The notes beneath the pieces were generated by a model. It was not told the origin of the DNA. It made no database searches and saw only the letters and a program-made list of their open reading frames with translations. A program made the translations under genes and the position numbers. A stretch of 64,000 bases of DNA from VRUE01 sp963695835 (lineage in GTDB: Bacteria; Actinomycetota; Thermoleophilia; Solirubrobacterales; 70-9), in NCBI GenBank assembly GCA_963695835.1, contig CAVOHR010000003.1, positions 434,001-498,000 on the forward strand, given 5' to 3'. Below are positions 39,044 through 47,667 of this stretch, one piece after another. Every line of letters begins with the position of its first letter. Within the stretch, counting starts at the first letter, position 1.

Positions 39044-39451
39044 TCAGGCTTGGCCTGGCAACGGCCTGACAGCAATGGTCATCTGCGCAAGAGCACAGAG
39101 TTTCTCCTCGGCGTCGAGGACTTCGGCGTCCCAGACCCAGGTGGTGCGGCCGCGGTGGCGGGCCCTGGCCCTTACCTCGGCGTGGCCCTCCACGATCGGG
39201 CGCATGAAGCTGACCGAGATCGACTGGCCCATCGCCACCATCCCCTCGCCCATCACCGCCAGCGCGGTCGCCCGCGAGCAGACGCTCTCGACCAGGCTCG
39301 ACATCACGCCACCGTGCAGCAGGCCGACCGGCTGGCGCAGCTCGTCGCGCATCTGCACCCGCACCCGGGCGTGCTCGGGGTCGTCGTCGAGCCACTCGGT
39401 GCCGATCAGGACGTCGAAGTGGGAGCGCAGGCCGCGCGGATCGTCCGCCAT
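39044..39451 (-). CDS. PaaI-type hotdog thioesterase
   Basis: The product has 135 residues with one hotdog fold. LLHGGVMSSLVESVCSRAT is the central helix with the catalytic Gly-Gly and acidic residue, and VSFMRPIVEGHAEVRARARH forms the later strands. It would hydrolyse acyl-CoA thioesters, probably aromatic ones. It stands alone. Confidence 0.8.
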   Translation of the reverse strand: MADDPRGLRSHFDVLIGTEWLDDDPEHARVRVQMRDELRQPVGLLHGGVMSSLVESVCSRATALAVMGEGMVAMGQSISVSFMRPIVEGHAEVRARARHRGRTTWVWDAEVLDAEEKLCALAQMTIAVRPLPGQA

Positions 39452-39499
39452 CGAGGCCGGACCCTACCCGGCGATGTCGTCCCTTAGTGTTCCCGGGCC

Positions 39500-40291
39500 G
39501 TGGCGCTGACCGACGACCAGAGGGCGATGCTCCGCCTGCTCGCGCAGAGCGACGAGAGCTACGAGGACATCGCCGCCTTGAAGGGCGTCAGCGTCAAGCA
39601 GGTCAGGTCCGAAGTGAAGGCTGCGCTGGCGGCCGCGGCGGCCGAGCAGGAGCCGAGCCCACCGCCGGCCAAGCCGAAGCCGCCGCGCAAGTCCGGGAGC
39701 CCCGTACCGCCGGAGCGGCGGCGCCTGCTCGCGATCGCCGCCGGCGCGGTCGCGATCGTCGCTGCGGCGCTGATCGCGACCGCGCTCATCGGCGGCACCT
39801 CGGGCGAATCAGGCTCTTCCGGCTCCGGCAGCGGTCAGACGGCGGCGGCGACCGAAAGCGCGAGCGCGGCCGGCGGCAAGCTGACCCGGGCCGAGCTGAT
39901 GCCGGTCGACGGCGGCAGCGCCAAAGGCCAGGCGGTCTTCGGCCGGCTGCAGAAGAAGATCGTCCTGCTGGTCGAAGCGGTCGGCCTGGAACCGAGCGCG
40001 ACGGGCGAGAGCTACACGATCTGGCTCTACAAGTCGCCGAAACTGGCGGTTCGCGTCGCCTCGGTCAAGGTGGGCAAGTCGGGCGGCATTCGGGTCCCGG
40101 TCCAGCTGACGCGGGAAATCTTCGCCGCGGTCCTCGCCAGGGTCTTCGACCGGATCAACGTCTCGCGCACCGGTGACGCCGCCTACGAACGCGAGGTGGC
40201 GCAGGCGAAGAAGCAGAGCAAGCTGCCGCCGTACACGGGTGAAACCGTCCTCAGCGGCGAAGTCACCGGCCCCGTCCTGAAGAAGGAATGA
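39500..40291 (+). CDS. Membrane protein with N-terminal sigma-r4-like HTH
   Basis: Residues of about 4-45 (DDQRAMLRLLAQSDESYEDI, then AALKGVSVKQVRSEV) resemble a sigma-70 region 4 helix-turn-helix. A proline-rich linker, a membrane helix at about 76-97 and a roughly 165-residue extracytoplasmic beta-rich domain follow. The layout suits a membrane-bound regulator or anti-sigma-like sensor. The start is GTG. It overlaps the convergent oxidase gene by 29 bases. Confidence 0.55.
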   Translation: MALTDDQRAMLRLLAQSDESYEDIAALKGVSVKQVRSEVKAALAAAAAEQEPSPPPAKPKPPRKSGSPVPPERRRLLAIAAGAVAIVAAALIATALIGGTSGESGSSGSGSGQTAAATESASAAGGKLTRAELMPVDGGSAKGQAVFGRLQKKIVLLVEAVGLEPSATGESYTIWLYKSPKLAVRVASVKVGKSGGIRVPVQLTREIFAAVLARVFDRINVSRTGDAAYEREVAQAKKQSKLPPYTGETVLSGEVTGPVLKKE

Positions 40292-41907
40292 GCTTGCCGG
40301 GGTTCATGATCCCGGCCGGGTCGAGCCGCTCCTTGACCGCCCGCAGCACCTCGATCCCGGTTCTCCCCACCTCGGCCTCCATGTAGGAGGCGTGGTCGCG
40401 GCCGACTCCGTGGTGGTGGGTGATCGTGCCGCCGCCGGCGACGATCGCCTCCGAGGCGGCCCGCTTCACCGCCGCCCACTGCTCGAGCTCGGCGCCGTGG
40501 CGGGCGCGGGCGATGAAGGTGAAGTAGAGCGAGGCGCCGTCGGCGTAGGCGTGCGAGAGGTGGCAGAAGGCGAGCCCGGGCGTCCCCTGCCCGCCGAGCG
40601 AGTCGCGGATTGCCGCGGCGGCCGCGTCGTGCAGCTCGCCCAGGCGGCTCCAGGTGTGCGAGGTCTCCAGCGTCTCGACGATCGCCCCGATGTCCATCAG
40701 CGTGTCGCGCAGGTAGGGGCCCTGGTAGCGCCCGTGCTCCCAGGAGCGGCCGGCAGCCTGGCCGAGGTAGGCGGCGCCGCCGCGGCGCAGCGCCCGCACG
40801 GTGAGGGCGCGGCGGCGGGCGACCGACTCGCGGCCGCCCTCGATCCCGACGACGATCAGGCAGCCCTCGCGCTTGCCGCGCAGGCCGAGGTAGCCGCCGA
40901 ACAGCGAGCCGGCGAGGCCGCGCGGGCCGGAGAGGGCAAGCGAGACCTCGCGTCTCCTCCTCGTCGGAGACGCGGATCACGTCGGGCAGGCCCGGCCCCT
41001 GGGCCAGCGCCCTGACGATCTCGGCGCCGGCTTCGAAGCTCTCGACGATCCAGGCCTCGTAGCGGCGCTCCACCGGGGCCGGACGAACCCGCACGGTCAC
41101 TTCGGGGATCACCCCGAAGACCCCCTCCGAGCCGAGCGCCAGCTCGCGCAGCGACGGTCCGGCGGCGGTGTGCGGCGTCTCCAGGGTGCGCAGCTCGCCG
41201 GCCGGGGAGATCAGCCGCAAGGCGCCGACCAGCTCGTCGAAGCGGCCGTAGCCGCTCGAGGCCTGCCCGGCCGAGCGGGTCGCGGCGAAGCCGCCGACCG
41301 TCGCGTACTCGAAGGACTGCGGGTAGTGGCCGAGGACGACCCCCTGCGCGTTCAGCGCCGCTTCGGCCTCGGGGCCGCGCAGCCCGGCTCCGAGCCGCGC
41401 GGTAAGCGAGCGGCGGTCGACCTCGACGCCGCGCAGCCGCGCCAGGTCGAGGCTGACCAGCCGCGGGTGGGTACCGCGCAACGGCTCGATCCCGCCGACC
41501 ACGCTGGTGCCGCCGCCGAAGGGGACGACGGCGATCCCCTCCGCCGCGCAGATCTCCAGCACCCGCCGCACCGCCTCGGCGTCGGCCGGCAGCAGTACGG
41601 CGTCTGGCGCCGCGTCGAGCCGGCCGCCGCGCAGCCGCGCCAGGTCGGCGTAGCCGCACCCCGTAGCGTGCCGCACCCGGTCCTCGGTCGAGTCGAACAC
41701 CGCGTCCTCTCCCACCGCCTCGACCAGGGTGGCCGGGAGCGGCTCCGCAGCCGGCAGCTCGAAGCGCTCGATCTCGGTCGGGTGCGGCGATCGCTCCAGC
41801 GCCCCGACTCGGTCACGCAGCACCGCCAGCGCCTCGCCGTCCAGCTCGGGAGTGATCGCCGGGTCGCCCCACCCCCACCACTTCGAGTCCCTGCGCGGGC
41901 TGTTCAT
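40263..41907 (-). pseudogene. FAD-linked oxidase (alkyl-DHAP synthase-like), one-base frameshift
   Basis: The FAD-binding PCMH domain is intact: VVPFGGGTSVVGG is the pyrophosphate loop, and HTAAGPSLRELALGSEGVFG the second half. One extra G near 40947-40950 shifts the frame. The C-terminal domain then continues in another frame with CHLSHAYADGASLYFTFIAR and ITHHHGVGRDHASYM, the active-site histidines typical of alkyldihydroxyacetonephosphate synthase relatives. Ether-lipid or D-lactate-like oxidation is possible. Confidence 0.75.
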
Positions 41908-42362
41908 CAGCCCGTCAGCGCCCGTTCGATCCCGTCGAGCGCCTGGTCGAGGATCTTGCCCTGGCCGCCGCGCATCATCGGCGAGCCGAGCCGCGACATC
42001 CCGCGCAGCGTCTGCGCCGAGGTCAGGCTGACCTCGGTCTCGTCGCCATCGCCATGCAGCGCCACCTCGATCGTCGAGGCGCGCAGGTGGCGCTCGAACG
42101 GCGTGCCCTCGAGCTGCTGCTCCCAGACGTAGCGCTCGCCCTCGGCCGCGCTGAGGCAGCGGTAGTCGGCCCGCACGCCGCGCCCCTCGGCGGTCTGCAG
42201 CACCTTGGTCCACTGGCTGCGCCGCCCTTCCGGCTTCAGGTCGACGTTCTCGACCCGGCTGGTGCTCGGCCACCAGCGCGGCAGGCTGTAGGGGTCGGAG
42301 ACGAGGTCCCAGACGCGCTCCGGCGGGGCGGCGATCGTCCGGCGGCGGGTGACCCGGGGCAC
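41907..42362 (-). CDS. SRPBCC-family lipid-binding or cyclase-like protein
   Basis: This 151-residue protein has the START/Polyketide_cyc pattern: TIAAPPERVWDLVSDPYSLP at the N-terminus, a central beta sheet, and a long C-terminal helix. Its stop overlaps the start of the FAD oxidase. It may bind a hydrophobic ligand for that enzyme. The ligand is unknown. Confidence 0.75.
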   Translation of the reverse strand: MPRVTRRRTIAAPPERVWDLVSDPYSLPRWWPSTSRVENVDLKPEGRRSQWTKVLQTAEGRGVRADYRCLSAAEGERYVWEQQLEGTPFERHLRASTIEVALHGDGDETEVSLTSAQTLRGMSRLGSPMMRGGQGKILDQALDGIERALTG

Positions 42363-42375
42363 GATGGCAACCGCG

Positions 42376-43116
42376 TCAGTCGCCCGCGAGGCGGCGCAGG
42401 TCCCGCACGAGCAGCAGGTGCTTGAGGTGGCTGACCGTCGCCGCCAGGCTCTCGAGGCTCTCCAGCGCCTCCTTGCGTCGCTCCGGGTTGCGCGAGCGCA
42501 GCGACGGCCCCAGCAGCGCTTCCAGCAGGTGCGCCTCGCGGTCGGCCGAGGAGCGGAAGACGCGCAGGTTGCGCGCCCCGACGCCGACCCGCGAGAGCTC
42601 GTTGGCGGCGCGGACGATCTCGCGGTCGGTCTCGTCGAAGACCGTCCTGCCGTCGCGCTTCTCGGGCTGGACGATGCCGAAGTTCTCGAGCTCGGCGATC
42701 AGCTCGTGCCGCGCGCCGGTCTCCTCGATCACCTCGTCGAGGGTCAGGTAGGCGCTCGAGGTGTTGACGAGGATCGCCCGCCGCACCGCCCCCCCCGCCG
42801 GCCGCCTGTCGCTGCCGCCGCCGAGGTCGATGTCGCCGCCCGCGGCCAGCTCCTGGCGGATCACCCGCAGCGGCAGGAACTCGTCACGCTGCAGGCGCAG
42901 GATCGTCCGCAGCCGCTCGACGTCGGACTGGCTGTAGAGGCGGTAGCCACCCGGCGTGCGCCGCGGCGTCAGCAGCTTCTGGTCCTCCAGGTAGCGGATC
43001 TTGGAGATCGAGATGTCGTCGAACTCGTTCTGCAGGATCTTGCAGACGGCGCCGATCGTCAGCGCCTTGCGGGGCCGCGAGTCGCGCTGGCGCGGCTGCT
43101 GCTCGGAGACTGCCAT
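42376..43116 (-). CDS. MerR-family regulator, FtsR-like
   Basis: The protein has 246 residues. The MerR HTH is LTIGAVCKILQNEFDDISIS, then KIRYLEDQKLLTPRRTPGGY, and a coiled coil and a second, degenerate HTH-like part follow. The gene order FHA protein then MerR regulator matches garA/odhI-ftsR in other actinobacteria, where FtsR activates ftsZ. The role here is inferred from that synteny. Confidence 0.75.
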   Translation of the reverse strand: MAVSEQQPRQRDSRPRKALTIGAVCKILQNEFDDISISKIRYLEDQKLLTPRRTPGGYRLYSQSDVERLRTILRLQRDEFLPLRVIRQELAAGGDIDLGGGSDRRPAGGAVRRAILVNTSSAYLTLDEVIEETGARHELIAELENFGIVQPEKRDGRTVFDETDREIVRAANELSRVGVGARNLRVFRSSADREAHLLEALLGPSLRSRNPERRKEALESLESLAATVSHLKHLLLVRDLRRLAGD

Positions 43117-43127
43117 CGCCGCCGCCC

Positions 43128-43601
43128 TTACTTCTCCAGGTAGCTGAGCTTGTACTTGCCGACCTGGATCTCGTCGCCGTCGGACAGCCGGTGGGACTCG
43201 ATCCGCCGCCGGTTGACGTAGGTGCCGTTGAGCGAGCCGAGGTCGTCGATGTAGCAGCCGTCGCGCCGCCGCACCAGCAGGGCGTGGTTGCGGGAGACGG
43301 TGACGTCGTCGAGGAAGACGCCGGCGTCGGGGCTGCGGCCGATGCTGACCCGGTCCTCGGTCACCTTGAAGCTCTCTCCCGCGCGGCCGCCGCCGGCGCG
43401 GATCACCAGCGCCGCGCCGCTCTCCTCGAGCACCTCGTCGATGTCGATCGGCTGCATGTCGCCGGTCTCGTCGACGGTGTAGGTCATCGTCGTCGGCTCG
43501 TCGTCCCCGTCTTTCGGGCCGCCGAGGTAGGCGCCGCACTTCTGGCAGTAGTTGGCGCCCTCGGGGTTGACGAAGCCGCACTCGGGACAGTGGACCGCCA
43601 T
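43128..43601 (-). CDS. FHA-domain protein, GarA/OdhI-like, with N-terminal zinc ribbon
   Basis: This 157-residue product has an N-terminal CPECGFVNPEGANYCQKCG zinc ribbon. A threonine-rich EPTTMTYTVDETGDM follows, which resembles the phosphorylated ETTS region of GarA/OdhI. The FHA domain is complete: SIGRSPDAGVFLDD, SRNHALL, and GSLNGTYVN. In mycobacteria such proteins inhibit 2-oxoglutarate dehydrogenase when unphosphorylated. The zinc ribbon is absent from OdhI, so the function may differ. Confidence 0.8.
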   Translation of the reverse strand: MAVHCPECGFVNPEGANYCQKCGAYLGGPKDGDDEPTTMTYTVDETGDMQPIDIDEVLEESGAALVIRAGGGRAGESFKVTEDRVSIGRSPDAGVFLDDVTVSRNHALLVRRRDGCYIDDLGSLNGTYVNRRRIESHRLSDGDEIQVGKYKLSYLEK

Positions 43602-43615
43602 CGCTCGCTCCGGCC

Positions 43616-43888
43616 TCAGGCCGCCGGTTCGTCCTCCGGCGGCGCCTGCCGCGCCTTGCCGGCGAGGATGTCGGTGAGCTGGGCGACGTCGTCGCCGGAG
43701 ATCAGCGAGTCGCCGCTTTCGCGCTTCTGACGCAGCCGGTTGACCAGCTCGGCGCGCAGGATGTCGATCTTGCCGTGCAGGACCCGGCGCTTGTAGGAGA
43801 TCTCGTTCTCCTCGGTGGTGAGCTTGTCGATCAGGTCCTTCAGCTCTTCGTCGCTGAGCGAACCGAGATCGGGAAAGGTGTCCTCCAT
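43616..43888 (-). CDS. rsiG: RsiG-like anti-sigma factor, c-di-GMP motif variant
   Basis: The protein has 90 residues, mostly a helical hairpin. Residues 27-42 contain E27-x3-S31-x2-R34-x3-H38-x3-D42, the RsiG c-di-GMP-binding signature E(x3)S(x2)R(x3)Q(x3)D with Gln replaced by His. There is one copy per chain, as in the homodimeric RsiG of Rubrobacter. By analogy it would hold a WhiG/FliA-type sigma factor when bound to c-di-GMP. Its sigma partner is not in the window. It lies with GarA- and FtsR-like genes. Confidence 0.75.
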   Translation of the reverse strand: MEDTFPDLGSLSDEELKDLIDKLTTEENEISYKRRVLHGKIDILRAELVNRLRQKRESGDSLISGDDVAQLTDILAGKARQAPPEDEPAA

Positions 43889-43980
43889 CTCGCTCCTTGA
43901 TCGTGAGGCCTGCTCGCCTCCGTTGGCCGCTGCCGACGATTATAGGTCGCCCGGCCAAAGGTTCAACTCCAGGTTGAAGG

Positions 43981-44634
43981 TTATGGAGCCTGGGCGGCAG
44001 CTTGCGTCCGGCGCTCCCGCACCGCCCGCACGCCCGTGCGGGCGTAGAGGACCGTGGCGAGGATCGCCAGGGCGACGCCGACGATCAGCAGCGCCGCCGG
44101 CACCCAGCCGGCGAAGACGAGTGCGAAGAAGATGCCGCCCATGATCGGGAAGACGGAGATGCGACCCGGCCAGTTGACCGCGATCTGCACGCCGTGGCGC
44201 AGGCCGTACTGGGCGAGTGCCAGCATCGCCAGCTCGCGGGCGACGAGCAGCGCCAGCGCCCAGCGCGGCAGCAGCTCGAAGTGCCAGCAGACGACCGCGC
44301 CGGAGAGGATCGTCAGCCGGTCGATCAGCGGGTCGAGAATCGTGCCGAGGCGGCTGTACTGGCCGGTGACGCGGGCGAGGAAGCCGTCGAGGTAGTCGCC
44401 GGCGGCGATCAGGAAGAAGACGGTCGCGGCGGCGGCGCTGCGCCCGTCGCCCGATTCGAAGGCGAGCCAGAGGAAGACCGGGATCGCCGCCAGCCGCAGG
44501 TAGCCGACCAGGTTGGGAAGCGTCCAGGGGTTGAGCGGTTCGCCCTCGCGGGTCTGCCGGGGCGCCGGGCCGCTGCGATCGAGCCCGAGGAGGCGGCGGA
44601 CGCGGCCGCGCCCGAACGGGGCGGTCTCAGCCAT
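43981..44634 (-). CDS. pgsA: CDP-alcohol phosphatidyltransferase (phosphatidylglycerophosphate synthase type)
   Basis: This 217-residue membrane enzyme carries the full signature D-x2-DG-x2-AR-x8-G-x3-D-x3-D in GDYLDGFLARVTGQ and YSRLGTILDPLIDR. About five hydrophobic helices surround it. It overlaps the proS start by eight bases on the upstream side. It transfers phosphatidyl from CDP-DAG, probably to glycerol-3-phosphate. Confidence 0.85.
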   Translation of the reverse strand: MAETAPFGRGRVRRLLGLDRSGPAPRQTREGEPLNPWTLPNLVGYLRLAAIPVFLWLAFESGDGRSAAAATVFFLIAAGDYLDGFLARVTGQYSRLGTILDPLIDRLTILSGAVVCWHFELLPRWALALLVARELAMLALAQYGLRHGVQIAVNWPGRISVFPIMGGIFFALVFAGWVPAALLIVGVALAILATVLYARTGVRAVRERRTQAAAQAP

Positions 44635-46315
44635 CGGGGCCCTGGAGCAGCCCCAGCGCCCGCTCGGCCGCCTCGGCGACCGGCAGCTCGTGCTCGTCGC
44701 CACCCGCGCGCTCGCTCGCCTCGACCACGCCCCTGGCCAGGCCGCGCCGCCCGACGACGACCCGCAGCGGGCAGCCGAGCAGCTCGGCGTCGGTCAGCTT
44801 CTCGCCGGGGCCGGCGTCGCGATCGTCGTAGAGCACCTCGACACCGAGCTCGCGCAGCTCCTCGTAGAGGGTGTCGGCCGCTTCGCGCTCGGGCTCGCCT
44901 GGCTTGGCGAGCGAGACGAGGTGGACCTGCCAGGGGGCCAGCGGCGCCGGCCAGACGATCCCGCGCTCGTCGGCCCCCTGCTCGATCGCCGCGGCGACGA
45001 TCCGCGCCGGGCCGATCCCGTAGCTGCCCATGACGATCGGCTGTTCGGTGCCCTGCTCGTCGAGGAAGCTGGCGCCGAGCGGCTCCGAGTAGCGGCTGCC
45101 GAGCTTGAAGATGTTGCCGACCTCGATCGCCGGCTCGATCTCGATCGTGCCGCCGCCGGGGGCGGTGTCGCCCGCCTCGACGGTGCGCACGTCCATCTCG
45201 TAGGACTCGAAGTCGCGACCGGGCGAGACGCCGCGCAGGTGGGCGTCGAGCTCGTTGGCGCCGCAGACGTAGGAGTCGCCGGCGATCGCGGCGTCCTTGA
45301 CGATCGGAAGGTTCGCGCCGACGGGCCCGATGTAGCCGACCGGCCCCAGCTCGGCCTCGATCTCCCCCGGCTTCGCCTGCCGGAAGTCGACTCCCATGCC
45401 GTTGCGCAGCTTGATCTCGTTGAGGCGGTGGTCCCCACGCAGCAGAACCAGCACGAGCCCGCGACCCTCGACCACGATCGGCATCGCCTTGATCAGGGCC
45501 CCGGCCGGCACGCCGAGCGCGCCCGAGACCTCCTCGACCGTGGTCGACCCGGGAGTCGAGACCTCCTCGGGAGCGTCGCGGGCGGGCGGCAGCTCGACCG
45601 GCTGCGGGTCGGCCGAGGCGATCTCGACGTTGGCCGCGTAGCCCGGCGCCAGCGCGACCTCGTTCTCGCCGGCCGGGCAGGGCGCCATGTACTCGTGGGC
45701 GCCGGAGCCGCCCATCATCCCGACGTCGGACTCGACCCGGTACCAGCGCAGCCCGCAGCGGTCGAAGATCCGCCCGTAGGCCTCGCTCTGGAGCTCGTAG
45801 GAGCGCGCCAGGCCCTCCTCGTCGCGGTCGAAGGAGTAGGCGTCCTTCATCGTGAACTCGCGGGTGCGCAGCACCCCGGCGCGGGGCCGCGGCTCGTCGC
45901 GCTCCTTGGTCTGGATCTGGAACAGCATCAGCGGCAGGTCGCGATAGGAACGCACCTCGCGGGCGACGTGGAAGGTCACGCACTCCTCGTGCGTCATCGC
46001 CAGCACCATCTCGGTGCCCTTGCGGTCCTCGAGCTTGAACAGCTCGTCGATCGCGTACCGCCCGGTCTTCTTCCACGGCTCGGCCGGCTGCAGTACGGGC
46101 ATCAGCATCTCCTGGCAGCCGATCGCCTCCATCTCCTCGCGCAGGATCGCCTCCACCTTCCGCTCGACCCGCCACCCGGCGGGCAGATAGGTCCACAATC
46201 CAGCTCCGAGTTGGCGTATGAGTCCCGCCCGCACCATCAGCTTGTGGGACAGGGCCTCGGCGTCCGCAGGCGCGTCCTTCAGCGTGGGCAGGAATGCCTG
46301 GCTCAACCGCGTCAC
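44627..46315 (-). CDS. proS: Prolyl-tRNA synthetase
   Basis: This 562-residue class II synthetase is of the bacterial type with the INS editing insertion. Motif 2 is around SYRDLPLMLFQIQTKERDE, and motif 3 is YGIGPARIVAAAIEQ. A C-terminal anticodon-binding domain follows (WQVHLVSLAKPGE). It charges tRNA-Pro. It is placed between ispG and pgsA in the long - strand operon. Confidence 0.95.
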   Translation of the reverse strand: MTRLSQAFLPTLKDAPADAEALSHKLMVRAGLIRQLGAGLWTYLPAGWRVERKVEAILREEMEAIGCQEMLMPVLQPAEPWKKTGRYAIDELFKLEDRKGTEMVLAMTHEECVTFHVAREVRSYRDLPLMLFQIQTKERDEPRPRAGVLRTREFTMKDAYSFDRDEEGLARSYELQSEAYGRIFDRCGLRWYRVESDVGMMGGSGAHEYMAPCPAGENEVALAPGYAANVEIASADPQPVELPPARDAPEEVSTPGSTTVEEVSGALGVPAGALIKAMPIVVEGRGLVLVLLRGDHRLNEIKLRNGMGVDFRQAKPGEIEAELGPVGYIGPVGANLPIVKDAAIAGDSYVCGANELDAHLRGVSPGRDFESYEMDVRTVEAGDTAPGGGTIEIEPAIEVGNIFKLGSRYSEPLGASFLDEQGTEQPIVMGSYGIGPARIVAAAIEQGADERGIVWPAPLAPWQVHLVSLAKPGEPEREAADTLYEELRELGVEVLYDDRDAGPGEKLTDAELLGCPLRVVVGRRGLARGVVEASERAGGDEHELPVAEAAERALGLLQGPDG

Positions 46316-46357
46316 GGTGGAAACCTATCCACTAATCGGGCGGGAGCCGCTGCTTGG

Positions 46358-47611
46358 CTATGCCCTGGTGAATCGCCGCCCGGCAGTGGGCGAGGCATCC
46401 TCGTCCAGCAGCACCCGATCCGACTCGCCCTCTTCCGCCGCCTCGTGCTCCATCTGCGCGATCTTCTCCGGGGTCAGGTCGCCGGCGTTCTCCTCCTCGA
46501 TCCTGGCCAGCCACTCGGCCCCCTCCCCCGCCTGGCGCTCGTCGACCTCGACCTTGCCGCGATCGAGCGACTTGTCGATCTCCTCGAACAGGGCGTCCAC
46601 GAGCTCGGCCTGCGGCACCTTCCGCAGCGGCTTGCCGTGGGCGAAGATCAGGCCCTCGTTCCTGGCGCCGGTGATGCCGAAGTCGGCGTGGCTCGCCTCG
46701 CCGATCCCGTTCACCGCGCAGCCGAGGACCGCGACCTCGACCGGCTCGGCGTAGCGCTCCAGCCGCCGCTCGATCTCGGCCACGACCGAGTCCATGTCGA
46801 ACTGGAGGCGGCCGCAGGTCGGGCAGGCGATCAGCACCGGCCCGCGCTCGCGCAGCCGCAGCGCCTTGAGGATCTCCCAGGCGACCTTGACCTCCTCCTC
46901 GGCGTGGAAGGTCGAGAGGCTGATCCGGATCGTGTCGCCGATCCCGTCGGCGAGCAGGGTGCCGAGCCCGACCGCGGATTTGAGCGAGCCGGACCATTTG
47001 GTCCCCGCCTCGGTGATTCCGAGGTGCAGCGGGTAGGGGATCCTCTCCGCCAGCAGGCGGTTGGCGGCGATCGTGTCGGGGACGTTGGTCGACTTGATCG
47101 AGACCTTGAAGTTCTCGAACTCGAGGCCCTCCATCAGCTCGACGAACTCGACCGCGGCAGCGACCAGCGCCTCGACCGGCGCCTCGCGCTCGAGCTCGTG
47201 CAGGTGCTTGGGCAGCGAGCCGGAGTTGACCCCGATCCGCATCGGCACCCCGGCGGCGGTCGCCCGCGCGGCCACCTCGGCGACTTTCTCGCGGCCGCCG
47301 ATGTTGCCGGGGTTGAGGCGGATGCAGTGGGCGCCGGCGTCGATCGCCTTCAGCGCCAGCGTGTGGTTGAAGTGGATGTCGGCGATCACCGGGATCGGCG
47401 ATTCCCGGACGATCGTCTTCAGCGCCTCGGCGTCGTCCTCGCGCGGCACCGCGACCCGCACCAGGTCGGCCCCCGCGTCGGCGACCTTGCGGATCTGCTC
47501 CATCGTCGCCGCCAGGTTGGCGGTCTCGGTCTTGGTCATCGTCTGCACGGCGACCGGCGCCCCACCGCCGATCGGCACCCCGCCGACGAATATCTGCCGC
47601 TTGGAGGCCAT
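46358..47611 (-). CDS. ispG: 4-hydroxy-3-methylbut-2-enyl-diphosphate synthase
   Basis: The product has 417 residues with the TIM-barrel domain (VADIHFNHTLALKAID, HCIRLNPGNIGG) and the C-terminal Fe-S domain, whose CPTCGR and GCAVNGIGEA motifs contain the cluster cysteines. It catalyses the penultimate step of the MEP isoprenoid pathway. It is linked to dxr upstream in the same operon. Confidence 0.95.
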   Translation of the reverse strand: MASKRQIFVGGVPIGGGAPVAVQTMTKTETANLAATMEQIRKVADAGADLVRVAVPREDDAEALKTIVRESPIPVIADIHFNHTLALKAIDAGAHCIRLNPGNIGGREKVAEVAARATAAGVPMRIGVNSGSLPKHLHELEREAPVEALVAAAVEFVELMEGLEFENFKVSIKSTNVPDTIAANRLLAERIPYPLHLGITEAGTKWSGSLKSAVGLGTLLADGIGDTIRISLSTFHAEEEVKVAWEILKALRLRERGPVLIACPTCGRLQFDMDSVVAEIERRLERYAEPVEVAVLGCAVNGIGEASHADFGITGARNEGLIFAHGKPLRKVPQAELVDALFEEIDKSLDRGKVEVDERQAGEGAEWLARIEEENAGDLTPEKIAQMEHEAAEEGESDRVLLDEDASPTAGRRFTRA

Positions 47612-47667
47612 TGGTTGAAGGATATCTGGGCGGCTGGGTCAGTCCGCGTACAGCTCGTCCCAGCGGT

